Origin: Ctena decussata
Taxonomy: Eukaryota; Mollusca; Bivalvia; Lucinida; Lucinidae
NCBI GenBank assembly: GCA_963989385.1
Contig: OZ022506.1
Coordinates: 61,515,434 to 61,579,433 of the forward strand
Reading direction: 5' to 3'
DNA length: 64,000 nucleotides
This document shows, piece after piece, positions 46,581 to 57,790 of this stretch; within the stretch, counting starts at the first letter, position 1, and the number at the start of each line of letters is the position of its first letter. The notes beneath the pieces are model-generated. The model did no database searches. It was not told where the DNA came from and saw only the letters and a program-made list of their open reading frames with translations. The translations under genes and the position numbers were made by a program.

Positions 46581-46792
46581 GTCAACTTTCGATATCTCAA
46601 AGTTGCAGTTCATGTTAAACTTCTGATATCTCAAAGTAAATTTTCTGGTCCCAGAAAATTTACTTTGAGATATCAGTAGTTTGAGATAGCAAGAGTTGAA
46701 ATGTAAATAAAAATAGAAAATGTGTCAAAACTGTATTCTTTGATATAAGAGGGTACTTTGAGATATCAGTGTTTGAGATATCGAGAGTTGAC
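46581..46792. mobile_element. 212-bp MITE with TIRs and a perfect internal hairpin
   Basis: The ends GTCAACTTTCGATATCTCAA and TTGAGATATCGAGAGTTGAC are inverted with few mismatches. Inside, 46623-46648 and 46651-46676 are a perfect 26-bp inverted repeat (CTGATATCTCAAAGT...) with a 2-nt loop. Related to 6585-6720. Confidence 0.8.
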
Positions 46793-46868
46793 TGTATCCA
46801 CAAGATTCCACCTTATCTGGAGCTCTGACTGTTGTCACTGTGTTACTTTTACTTGTATCATAATAACT

Positions 46869-47100
46869 GAGCCGCGACACGACAAAACCAACCATGTATT
46901 TGTGCGCCCAGCGCAGAATCAGATCAGCCTGAGAATCGACTCACTCTGATCAGAGTCATCGCTGTCCGCATCGAGGTAACTTAGACCCTTAGCTAGCCTT
47001 TAAGCTGTTGGCGAGGAGTCTGATCAGACTCGGTGGATGCTCAGGCTTATCTGGGTCTGCGCTGGGCGGACAACTACTTTGTTTTCTCGTGGCGCGGCTC
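46869..47100. mobile_element. Foldback element, copy G
   Basis: 237-bp family, GAGCCGCGACACGAC / GTGGCGCGGCTC ends. Confidence 0.85.
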
Positions 47101-48065
47101 GAGATTTAGGGATTGAGTTAACTGATGTTTAAAGTCCCACTTATACGAAGTCACACACAGACGGGTACGTTGATTTAAAGCCTATTTGAAAGATCAGTGG
47201 GTTGGTAGTCTAGAGCATTAACCAATTGATCACTGTAATTCCTGGATGTTCGAGAATGAATTATAATTTTTTGATTTTGAACTTGCTGCAGACAAAACAA
47301 CGCAATTGCGAACAGTAGAGACCCACCCAAGAAGGCATATAACGTAGTACTGACGCTGCATTGACGTCGATGCTACCTGATTAGGTCGCTTCGACGTCAT
47401 TTCGACTTCATATGCTCGCTCTGACATTAGATCTTTCATAAAGCAGTCTGATCTGCTACTTCACTGTTTTGAATTTGTTTCGACCTGTAAAAGACCCATC
47501 GAACAAACAATGGACTCTTCCAAGTTCCAAGGCTGACAAATTCGTGAAGGAAACGCAACAGGGTAACGGTAAGGAGGTCCATCACTGTAAATAAAATGCT
47601 AGTAAAATTAAACTATTTTGTATTTTTTTTTTGCTTATTCATTTTCTCCTTCCATGTACCTTATCAAAAATGACTCAGTAAGTAGATGACCACATTGAGT
47701 AGTTAAAAGTGAACAGATATATTTTCAAGGGACGCAACTCTGCCATTTTCATTTTGCTTTTCTCACTATGGGTGTTCTAAAAGGAAAATATGCTCCCCAG
47801 GGAGCGAAACTCTCCTCAAAGAAAACTGAGATCCCGTTTTGAAAGGATTGACCAGCGCAGCAAACAGGAAGTCATAAAAATTGTGTCCATTTGCTGAAAT
47901 GTACATGTACTAGTAAGCGTATCCGTTCACCTTAAGTTTATCATAAAGCTTCGCTGTTATGCAGTGACATAACATCGTTACTTGAATTTTGATCAGTTTG
48001 AGCAAACGCACCGGTTGTTTCAGTACCTGCGCACGACATGACCTACGGCCGCTTTTTAAGCGACC
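47101..48065. other. Intergenic, downstream of the galactosyltransferase
   Basis: No gene. 47724-47935 carries a repeat also seen in pieces near 26690-26870 and 42690 (GCAACTCTG and CCGTTCACCTTAAG words). Confidence 0.5.
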
Positions 48066-49247
48066 TCAGTCAGATGCATTTGCCTTTATGTCATGAATTG
48101 TAACAGCCATTATATCCACCTCCATGCGCGATAAACTGACATACTTTTTCTGCATTTCATCACCGGAAGTTGTATACACCTTAGTATCATTGCTCGTATC
48201 AGAAGTGTTCATATCTGGTTTATCCGTGTCTTTGACTAACTTAGAAGCGTCTGCGACCGATTTCGCTTTCTTTGTCGCTCCACAAAGTGTACCATTTAAA
48301 GATAAACTGCGATGAAACGTTTTCATATCTTCTACAGATGCATAGTGCAGGAGAATATAATGTTCCTCACAGTCTCCAGACATTCTGAAATTATTATCAT
48401 TTACTTTATTAATAGCTAACGGAGCAAGCCAAGTGCCAACAGAAACGTCTTCATTTTTGAATTTGTTCAATCTATCTGAATTTTCCGCCACATACTGAAC
48501 CAGGTCACGTGATAAAACATATCCTCCACCTAGAGCATAAGATACATACTCATCACATATATATGTTTTAGTTTCGGCCCATCGCCCTTCCTTCACAATT
48601 TGCGAATTGGTATTAAAATGCCCCCAGTAAAGGCGCTCTATTGGTTTAGTATCCAGGCTCCTTAAGAATTTATCCATACGTACGTAAGTATCGTCATCTA
48701 CTTTCAACAGATAGTCGAATATAACATTCGAGAAAGCCCATTCAAATGTATTTAGAACTTTAAGCGTAAGTGTTTCGTAATTGTCTTGATAATGTGGTAA
48801 AAATATTATATCTTTGTATTTTTCCCTTTCCTGAAAGATTGTCTTATATGTTCCATATGGAAGATTCCTGATGCCAATAAAAAAGAAAACAGCTACTGCA
48901 GACGCATAGGTTTTTCTAGCCCATGTATGTCGTATCGTGTCCCTCCGGTTCTTATTGTCTGGTCCTGACAAAACACAGACAAGAAGAGAAACTTTCTTCA
49001 TACTACCCTTGTTTGAAAATTGGTTTAAATTATGTACATTACCTTTGTCTCTTAGTAAGAACTGCACATTACCTTTAAATGCAGACTTGAGGCGGTCCCT
49101 TGTGTTTACAAGAGAGAATATTATTATCAGTTGTGAAGCAATCAATGCAAACAAAATCCCCAGTAATAATTTACTCCGCTTTGATCTGTACACACAGAAA
49201 GACCCCACTAGTCTTTTGTATGACGCCATTAACCACCTATGTACCAT
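48066..49247 (-). CDS. B3GALT6: Beta-1,3-galactosyltransferase, B3GALT6-like
   Basis: 393 residues in one uninterrupted frame from ATG 49247. It is a type II Golgi protein: a short basic cytosolic tail, a membrane anchor at about residues 27-47 and a lumenal GT31 domain. Seen motifs are RRDTIRHTW (101-109), the metal-binding VDDDTYVR with DDD at 184-186, YWGHF (207-211), YALGGGYVLS (237-246) and EDVSVGTWLAP (266-276). These and the spacing resemble vertebrate B3GALT6, which adds the third sugar (galactose) of the glycosaminoglycan linker tetrasaccharide; other GT31 members cannot be excluded. About 70 residues after C322, rich in Ser/Thr/Asp/Lys, have no counterpart in the shorter vertebrate enzyme (329 residues). 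A GTG four codons upstream is not a likely start. An in-frame TGA lies just before it, and a CCTTTCAG acceptor at 49278-49285 (minus strand) suggests a 5' UTR intron. Confidence 0.88.
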   Translation of the reverse strand: MVHRWLMASYKRLVGSFCVYRSKRSKLLLGILFALIASQLIIIFSLVNTRDRLKSAFKGNVQFLLRDKGNVHNLNQFSNKGSMKKVSLLVCVLSGPDNKNRRDTIRHTWARKTYASAVAVFFFIGIRNLPYGTYKTIFQEREKYKDIIFLPHYQDNYETLTLKVLNTFEWAFSNVIFDYLLKVDDDTYVRMDKFLRSLDTKPIERLYWGHFNTNSQIVKEGRWAETKTYICDEYVSYALGGGYVLSRDLVQYVAENSDRLNKFKNEDVSVGTWLAPLAINKVNDNNFRMSGDCEEHYILLHYASVEDMKTFHRSLSLNGTLCGATKKAKSVADASKLVKDTDKPDMNTSDTSNDTKVYTTSGDEMQKKYVSLSRMEVDIMAVTIHDIKANASD

Positions 49248-49312
49248 TAACTTCTTCACCAGATGTCATGATCCGATCTGAAAGGCAAAAATAACTAGAA
49301 AATGTGTTTATG

Positions 49313-50612
49313 AAACACTATGCCCCCAACCATATCATGCCTCTAAAGAAGGTTCATCCCATAATACTTGTACCTTTGTACCATAGGCATCAATGCACTT
49401 AGTCAAAAAATGGGGCTTAACTCAGTCAAAAATTAAAAAAAAAAATTTTGGAAGTTAATCAGGTAATCTACACCTTGGGCAATATCTTCATGCAAAAAAA
49501 ATTATGATCCTAGCATCAGCGGTTCTCGAGATATTTAGTTAACATAGGCTAACAAAGCACTATGTTGAAAAGGGGCATAACTCTGTCAAAAATTCACATT
49601 TTTTTTTCAAAGTTAATCAGGTCATCTGCACCTTGAGCAATGTCATCCTGCAAAAAGCCATGATCCTAGCATCAGGGGTTCTTGAGATATTTTGTTCACA
49701 AGGTTCCACAGGCTAAGTTGAAAAAGGGGCATAACTCTGGAAATACTTGACCGGCGGAAAAAAGAAACAACATGTATACGCTTATTTTCCATACTGATCA
49801 TGTGTATAAAGTTTCAAGTTCCTACCTTTTACCATTCTTGACCATATGTTAGGGTACCTTTGTACCATGGGCTTCAATGCACTAAGTCGAAAAAGAGCTT
49901 AACTATGTCAAAAATTTACGATTTTTTTCTCAAAAGTTAATCAGGTCATCTACACCTTGGGCAATATTGTCTTGCAAAAAATCATAATCCTAGCATCAGG
50001 GGTTTTCGAGATATTTTGTTCACAAAGTTTCATAGGCTTACAATGCACTAAGTCAAAAAAGGGGCATAACTCGATCAAAAATTCACATTTTTTTTTCAAA
50101 AGTTAATCAGGTCATCTACACCTTGGGCAATATCTTCCTGCAAAATTACACGATCCTAGCATCAGGGGTTCTCAAGATATTTTGTTCACAAGGTTCCATA
50201 GGCTTACAATGCACTATGTTGAAAAAGGGGCACAACTCGGTCAAAATTTAACGAATTTTTTTCAAAAGTTAATCAGGTCATCTACACCTTGGGCAATGTC
50301 TTCCTGCAAAATTACACGATCCTAGCATCAGGAGTTCTCAAGATATTTTGTTCACAAGGTTCCATAGACTAAGTTGAAAAAGGGGCATAACTCTGGAAAT
50401 ATGTGACCTGCGGAAAAAAGAAAAAATACGGGTCCGCTTATTTTTCATGTACATGCTACATATAAAATTTCAAGATCCTAGAATATGTGGTTCTTGAGTT
50501 TCCCAGCTGCCAAAAGCGTTACGGACGGACAGACGGACGGACAGACGGACGGACGGACGGACAGGCCCAAACCAATATGCCCCCTCAACTTCTCCGAAGT
50601 TGGGGGCATAAA
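49313..50612. mobile_element. Satellite-bearing element with about 165-bp units and terminal hairpin
   Basis: It opens CTATGCCCCCAACC and closes with a hairpin CCCCCTCAACTTC TCC GAAGTTGGGGGCATA (50580-50608), preceded by (GGAC)n at 50523-50562. Units with GGTCATCTACACCTTGGGCA lie at 49461, 49620, 49943, 50110 and 50275; one intervening unit is diverged. It is in or near the 5' region of the galactosyltransferase. Confidence 0.8.
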
Positions 50613-51830
50613 AACTGACATATTTACTGATCTAGGAAAAATCAGATCGGTGTACTTGTCTACGTACTTTTCATGCTATACCCAAGTTTAGAATGTCAAA
50701 CGGGTGTTGTGTGTGAATATATAAAATCTAGGTTCCGTTCAACCTTGTCTGAAGTAAATGTAGAAGGGCTATTCAGATCGTTTATTGGACTAAAATTCAT
50801 TGGTAGTACCAGTCAGCATCTTCTATGAGCCCCGAAATCTTAAAAAAGCATGGTGTTTCTGCCATAAATACTAAGTAAAAGGACAGGCAATGAACTAATA
50901 CAATCAGATCCCATATCCTGCCTTCGAAACCAGAAAGGTAAAGAAGAATAAATGAACAGCAGTTCACCAAAGGCAATACTGTATACAACTCTTTTCCAGA
51001 CACTTGGTCATTCAGCTATTCAAACTAAAACACTGCAAACAATACATTTATTTTTGGACCAAACCTTGAAATACGTTGAACAGCTTGTCACGGAAAAAGT
51101 CAGCCCTTTCCGTAGCAGTTAAACACCTTGTAGACATTACCAATTACACCCATTCCCATAAATTTCAGTGTGGTCCAGAGGTTCAGCTTGCGAAAAATAA
51201 AAATTCATGGGTCAATGGTTCGAACCCTGTATTAACTTCCTTTTTTTCTCCTTTTTTAACTTCCTTTTTTTCTCCTTTTTTTTTTTCTTTATATACTTGT
51301 TATACTTTATATGACGTTATGTAAGACTGCACACAATAGTTAAGCATTACATGATGCATTAGGGTTTTAATGCACTACATGAATGGATAAAGCTGCGGCC
51401 TAAGTTTCTTTTCAACAATACTTCAGTCATATTACTAAATACAAATACAAATAAATTTCTTCTGCATTAAACATACAAAATATGTTTCTAGCCTACATCA
51501 GAACATGAGGACATGAAAACATAGAATATATCAAATATTAGCATAGGAGCAGCTGAGTACTTTATTCAAATTCATTTAACTTAACTAAGATGGCATGTTC
51601 ATAGCAAAATACAAAAATTTAGCCAAATTGATAATAACCTGTTTTGAAGTGTTACTCATTAAGTCATCAAACTTATTTAGTGTTGGCCAATGGCAATAAT
51701 ACTTTTTATAGGTGTCTTCGTCTCAGATCTCTATATTTTGGACAAACCAATAAAACATGAAATCGTTTTCAACAATTTTTACATTATTCTTTCATCTCAT
51801 CAATGAAGCGCAGGTTATGTTCAAGCAGAA
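50613..51830. other. Intergenic, no gene seen
   Basis: A T/C-rich duplication (TTCCTTTTTTTCTCC twice, 51238-51280) and a B-box-like GGTTCGAACCC at 51218-51228, possibly another SINE scrap. Confidence 0.5.
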
Positions 51831-51835
51831 CTTCG

Positions 51836-51955
51836 CCTCCAGCTGGACTCGAACCCGCGACCAATTCAATTGGCTATGCGGACGATTCGGCATCCACGGC
51901 AAACACAACATACTGAGTCTAGGCGTCGGAAAACACAGACATTGTAATTTTAAGC
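51836..51955 (-). repeat. tRNA-derived SINE, minus strand
   Basis: On the minus strand an A-box-like TAGACTCAGTATG is followed by GGTCGCGGGTTCGAGTCCAG, a good B-box and T-arm. Spacing is close to a tRNA with a long variable region, but the acceptor stem is not formed. Confidence 0.5.
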
Positions 51956-52103
51956 CCACTTCCCTGCATAGTCTTATTAGGGATTCATAATAAGCAAAAT
52001 CCTGGTCAGACTGCATAATGCGTTTAATTTGTTTTCCGCTGTTTGTCTGTCGATTGTACAAGTGTATGTGTCTAAGAAAGAGGATACTATCATCCGAGAT
52101 TTG

Positions 52104-54620
52104 CCTGTGCAACACCCTTCGTGCGAGTTCGCGTGCGCATGCGTGTGTGCTTGGTTGTTCTAGTGCCTGTGCTAAAGCACGCGCGCGTGTGCCTTTGTAA
52201 AAATATTCACCTATTGCGTTTAGCACGGTTTCTGTGATGTTTTACCTTATGTATGTTCTTATTATTTTTGGTTCGGTTTGGGTTGCTGAGTGGCCACCTT
52301 TTGGGAACATGCTGCTCACTCGGTTGGCCATATGTTCTCTGTATCCTGATTATTTGTAATCTTAGTTGTTTCCAACTATGGTTTGAGGGCTGGATTTGGA
52401 TTTTGATTGTTTCAGTTCCTGGTCTTTGCATACTTTTTACTTTTCTAAATACCCGCAAGGGCTAGAGTCTTCAAACTTGCATCATAATTTCGTCTGGGAA
52501 AGATCTACTGAAAGCAGCGATGCATATTAGGCCATGACCTATATTTCACCAACTTGTGATTTACTTTCATTTACATATAAAAGGATAGAGCAATGGGTAG
52601 TTACTATTTATATGTTATAAGACATGTTAATCTCTTAAGATAACAGTGGGCCGAAATGATGCTATTTAGAAAAAGAAGGAAGCATATCTGCCACTGAATC
52701 TTGAAATAATGGACAAAACTGTAAAAAATGTAAAATTGATGGCTATTCAATCTACATAATCAATACGTTTTAAATAATTAATGGCCATTAATTTTGAATC
52801 ATGGACAAGGGAAATAGTCGTTATAATTTCATATTCTGATAAGGTAATGCATAATAAAATATGATGGTCATTAGTTCTTCATCTATTTATGCCATAAATA
52901 AAGAGATGTCGGCTTATTTCTAAGTAATGAGTAACGGGCATAAATTTTCAATTAAAATGGTAATTATTTAAGTTATTGGGCATGGAGCATGGAGTTTGTC
53001 GCCTTACATGGGTAGCTGCCCATTATATACCACCATGAAAAGCGTTAATGTGTTTTATTATGACCATGGTAACAAATGGGGAACCATTAAAATTATAAAT
53101 GCTCAGGTATTCCGGTGTTTAATGGCCATTTTTTGCAGCCATGACCAAGAAATAGCCTATATTTATGACTATCATTTATTTCGCTTGTCATTGGTGTCTT
53201 TTCATGGGTTGTTCATGGCTCATACATGGCACGTTAAAGGCCATTTATGCAATAGTGAGTTCCATACCGTTAGCCTTTTGGAATTACAAATACAAGCAAA
53301 ATAAAAAAAAACAAAAAAAACAAAAAAAAAAAAAAAAAAAAAACGGACAGATTGAAAATATTGAATGATCAAATAGACCCGAGTATGGAAACGCTTTGTG
53401 AATATGAATAAGTACAAAAATATTTTTATTGCGACTTTGCGTATCAAAGATGTGCCTAGGCATTACCCTTCATGTGCTTGCGAATGCGCGTGGGCGTGCT
53501 TGTGGTAAGATTAACGCGTGTGTTTGTGCGCGAGTGCGTGCGCCTTTATAAAAATATTCATCTGTTGCATTTAGCTCGGTTTCTAAGTAACCGCAAGGGC
53601 TAGAGTCTTCAAACATGCTCCATAGATACATTTAGGAGAGGTCTACTGAAAGTAGTGACACATTATTCGGTCATGACCTATATTTCGCCGAATATTGAAG
53701 TAGAAAAAATATTCTTCTGTTTCGTATAGCTAAGTTTCTAATTAATTGCTACATGATAGACCTAAGGGCCAGAGTCTTCATATTTTGTATATATACGTCT
53801 GGGGATGATTTTTGAAAGCAGAGATGTATATTGGGCCATGGCCTATATTTTATGGCTGATTGAACAGAGAAAAATATGTTCAACTGCAGCGTTTAGCTCA
53901 ATTTCTAAGTAACTGCAAAGACTAGAGTCTTCAAACTTTTTCCATAGACACGTCTTCGGAAGATCTAATTAAAACCAACGATGTGTATCGGACAGTGAGC
54001 TGTATTGCGGTCCAGTGATTGTGCCCTTTATCTCGAAGATTATTTGATGTATAAGCATGATTCTTGGGATAATGACACAGTATGACCAAAAGTTTAACTT
54101 GAAACTAACAGTAGGTCAAAGAGTAAATATTTCATGGTCCAGTGATTTTGCCTTAAAGACTATTTGTTGTACGAACATGATTTCTTCTGATTATGACCCA
54201 GTATGACCCCAAGTTTGACCTAAAACAAACAGGAGGTCACGATGACATATATATCATGGTATAGTGGTTTTGACTTATTTCTTGAAGACTATTTGATTTT
54301 ACCGCATATTTCTCACACTTTTTCATTATTTATCTTATATTTCAATATCTGGTTAGGGCTTACACTGTAAGTGACTCCATACTGATTGTAGATCAGCATG
54401 ACATATACTGTACTGTTCACTGATATTGTCATACATGCATCTCTGACAATATTTTATATTTTTTAAATTATTCTTTGGAGAACTGTTTATTCTGACGCTG
54501 CAACTGAACCTATTTCGCTTCGCCAGTATTGTCAATATTAAACACGCGCTTGTTCAACTCAAGCTCCCAAAAAATCGCGCTTTAGTTTCCTTTGACAATT
54601 CTTGTTGTCAGTACGGTCGA
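52104..54620. mobile_element. Satellite-bearing element(s), TGTGC..ACCCTTCGTG family
   Basis: Left-end-like GC-rich TG/CG stretches (CACCCTTCGTGCGAGTTCGC) start at 52104 and 53451. They are followed by tandem units of about 155-170 bp with GGGCTAGAGTCTTCAAACTTG and GAAAGCAGCGATGCATATT words, then a second unit type with TTTGCCTTATATCTTGAAGA. The right end, near 54540-54610, has GCGCTTGTTCAACTCAAGCTCC. 52560-53400 is unrelated AT-rich filler with an A-rich run at 53304-53343. Confidence 0.6.
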
Positions 54621-54739
54621 TACAAATTTTATAGCAAAATAATATCCCGGAATGCTAATTTACATCTGCGACAAGCTGCCACAGAAGTCAGACTAAAATG
54701 TCTTTAAGCAATTTTAGCGCGAATTTGCAAAGCAAAAAC

Positions 54740-57700
54740 GGGCTTGTGCACTACCCTTCGTATGCCTATTTGTGTGCTTGCGCGTGCCAGTGCTTGTGCA
54801 CGTGAGTCTGTGTAAAAATATTCACCTGTTCCGTTTAGTTCAGTTTCTTAGTAACCGAAAGGGCTAGAGTGGTCAATCTTGAACCATATATTTCTTTAAT
54901 AAAGAGCTACTGAAAGCAGCTATGCATATTATGCCATGACCTATACATCACTGTTGATTGAAGAATTTACACCTCTTGTATTTGGCTTAATTAATAAGTA
55001 AACGAAAGGCTTAGAGTCTTCGAACTTGCTCCATAGATACATCTGTGGAACATCTACTGGAAGCATTGGTTCATATTGGAACATGACATATATTTCACGG
55101 TTGATTGAACATAGAATTAAATATTAAGCTGTTGCGTTCACGTCAGTTTCCGAATACTCGCCAAGGCAAGCGTCTTCAAATTTATAATAACTTCTAAGTA
55201 TGATCAGATGTTTGACCTCAAATTAACAGAAGGCCAAAGTGACCTTTATTTCCTTGTCCAGTAATTTTACCTAATATCTGATGATGTCTCAATATGACCT
55301 AATGTTTGACCTCAACAAACAATATGTTACAATGGCCTATATTTTATGGTCCAGCGACTTTGTTTTATTTCTTGAAAACTATTGGATGTTCGAACATGAT
55401 GGCTAGCATAAATAACTCAGTATAATTGGATATTTTACCTCAAATGCCAGTAGGTTACAGTAACCTATAAAGTATTACATGATCCAGTGATTTTGCTGCC
55501 CTGGGCTTAATTTCATGGTTGATAGAACATAGAAAAAATGTGTTCACCTGTGGTGTTTAGCTTAGTTTCTAAGTAACCACGAGGGCTAGAGTCTTCAATC
55601 TTGCTTTGTAAAAACGTCTGGGGAAGACCCACTGCAAGCAGTAATGCATATTGGGCTTTTACGTATATTTCACGGTTAGTTTAACAATAAATTGAAATAA
55701 TATTTACCTGCTGCGTTAAGTTCAGTTTCTAAGTAACCGCAAGTGCTTCAGTCTTCAAACTTGCTCAATCGAGACCACAGGGTAAGATCCACTGAAATCA
55801 GCGATGCATATCGTACAATGACATATATTTTAGGGTTGATTGTACAATTCTAATATATTTAGCTGCTGCGTTTTGCTCAGTTTCTACGTACCCACAGGGG
55901 CAAAGTTTTCAATCTTGCTCCATAGATACATCTGGAATAGAGCTACTGTATATAGAGATGCATATTGCGATGTGACCTATATTCACGGTTGTTTGAACAT
56001 GGAACAAAATATTCACCTGTTGCTTTTAGCTTAGTTTCTCAGTAACCCCAAAGGTTACAGTCTTCAAATTTCCTCCTTAGATACGTCTGAGGAAGACCGA
56101 CTGAAAGCAGCGATGTATATCGAGCCATGATCTGTATTTCACGTTTGAATGAACATAGAGAAAATATTCACCTATTGCGTTTAGCTCTGTTCTTAAGGAA
56201 CTGCAAGGTCTTGAGTCATCTGCCTTGCTCTTTTGACACGTCTGGAAAAGACATACTGTGAGCAGCGATGCGAATTGGGCATTTTTGCTTTTAGCGATTT
56301 GCGGTTAGCTCAGTTTCTTAATAACTGCATAGGCAAGAGTCTTAAAATGTACTTCATAGGTGCACCTCGAAAAGATCTACAGAAAGCAGCGATGCATATC
56401 GAGCAGTGAGCTGCATTTTATGGTCCATCGAATTTGCCTTATATATTAAAGGCTATTTGTTGTATGAACATGGTGCTCTGGTCCAAGTATAACCCAAAGT
56501 TTAACCACAAACTATCAGTAGTTAAATGTTAAGTATATATATATATTTTATGGTCAAATGATTTGCCTTATATCTTGGAGATTACTTGCTATATGAACAT
56601 GTTTGCTTGGGATAATGACTTAAAATGACCCCAAATTTGACTTCAAACTATCAGTAGGTCACACTGACCTAAATTTCATGGTCTAATGATTTTGCCTTAT
56701 AACTTGATTTTTTTATAGTACAAACATGATTCTTTCTGAGAATGACTCAGTTTGACCAAATGTTTGGCCTCAAGGTACTAATACTCCACGGCGGCCTTTA
56801 CCTGGCCCAGTTATTTAACCTAATGTATTGAAGACTGTGTACATGATAGCTTGAAATTATGACTCAGTATGCCTCAATGGGCACATTGACCCATATTTCA
56901 TGGTCCGATAATTTTGCCTCATATCTTGAAGACTTTTTGTTGTACGAAGATTATTGCTTGGGAAAATGACGCAGTATGACCCAAAGTTTGACCTCAATAT
57001 GAGTGTTGGACATATTGATCTGTATTTGAGCCCCGACACGAGAAAACCAACAAAGTTGCATGTATGCCCAGCAAAGACTAAGATCAGCCTTGGCATCTTC
57101 CAGGTCTGATCAGAGTCGTCCCTGTCCACATTGTGCTAGCCTAGACCCATATATACCCTTTAAGCGCACATAGTAGACTCTGGTCAGACTGGGTGGATGC
57201 ATATGCCCTTTGTTGGTTTTGTTGATTCATCGCTCATTTCATTGCCCAGTGGTTTTGTCATATATCTTGAAGACTATTTGATGTACGAACATGATATTTC
57301 TAATAATGATTCAGTATGACCCAAAGTGTGACATCAAAAACAGTACGCCATAATGACCTATGTTTCATGATGCAGTGGTGTTGCCTTATATCTTGAAGAC
57401 TTTTTTATTTATGAACATGATTCTTTGTATAATAACTCAAGTTGACTGGACGTTTGACCTCAAACAACCAGTAGGTGTCAGTGACCTACATTTCATGGTT
57501 CAGTGATTGTGCTCATTTTTCTCACACTATTTAATGGATTAACCTTATACTTCGGTTAGGGCTAACACTGTGAGTGATCTCATACGGATTTTAGGTCAGC
57601 ACGATCCCTATTTCACTGTTTGTTGATATTGTCATATCTCTGACAATATTATATACGTTTGAATTATTCCTAATAGAATTGTTTAGTCTGACACTGCAAT

Positions 57701-57790
57701 TGGTCTCTAACGCCCATATTAAACTTGCGCTTGTTGAAGTTGAAGTCAAGCTCCCGCAAAGTCGGGCTTTATTGTCTTCTCACAATTCTT
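54740..57790. mobile_element. Satellite-bearing element, third copy of the same family
   Basis: Left end CACTACCCTTCGTATGCC at 54748; many 155-170 bp units (AGTCTTCAAACTTGCTC words near 55016, 55590, 55750, 55900 and 56060), then units with TGACCTCAAAC.A.CAGTAGG; right end TTGCGCTTGTTGAAGTTGAA at 57725 with a hairpin AAGCTCCCG CAAAGT CGGGCTT (57748-57769). A foldback (copy H) is inserted at 57028. Confidence 0.6.
57028..57235. mobile_element. Foldback element, copy H
   Basis: 237-bp family, shortened, GAGCCCCGACACGAG at left. It interrupts the satellite units. Confidence 0.75.

Noticed and set aside
51792..52226. 144-codon minus-strand open frame
   Set aside because: It crosses a SINE and a GC-rich element end, has no domain, and looks like chance.
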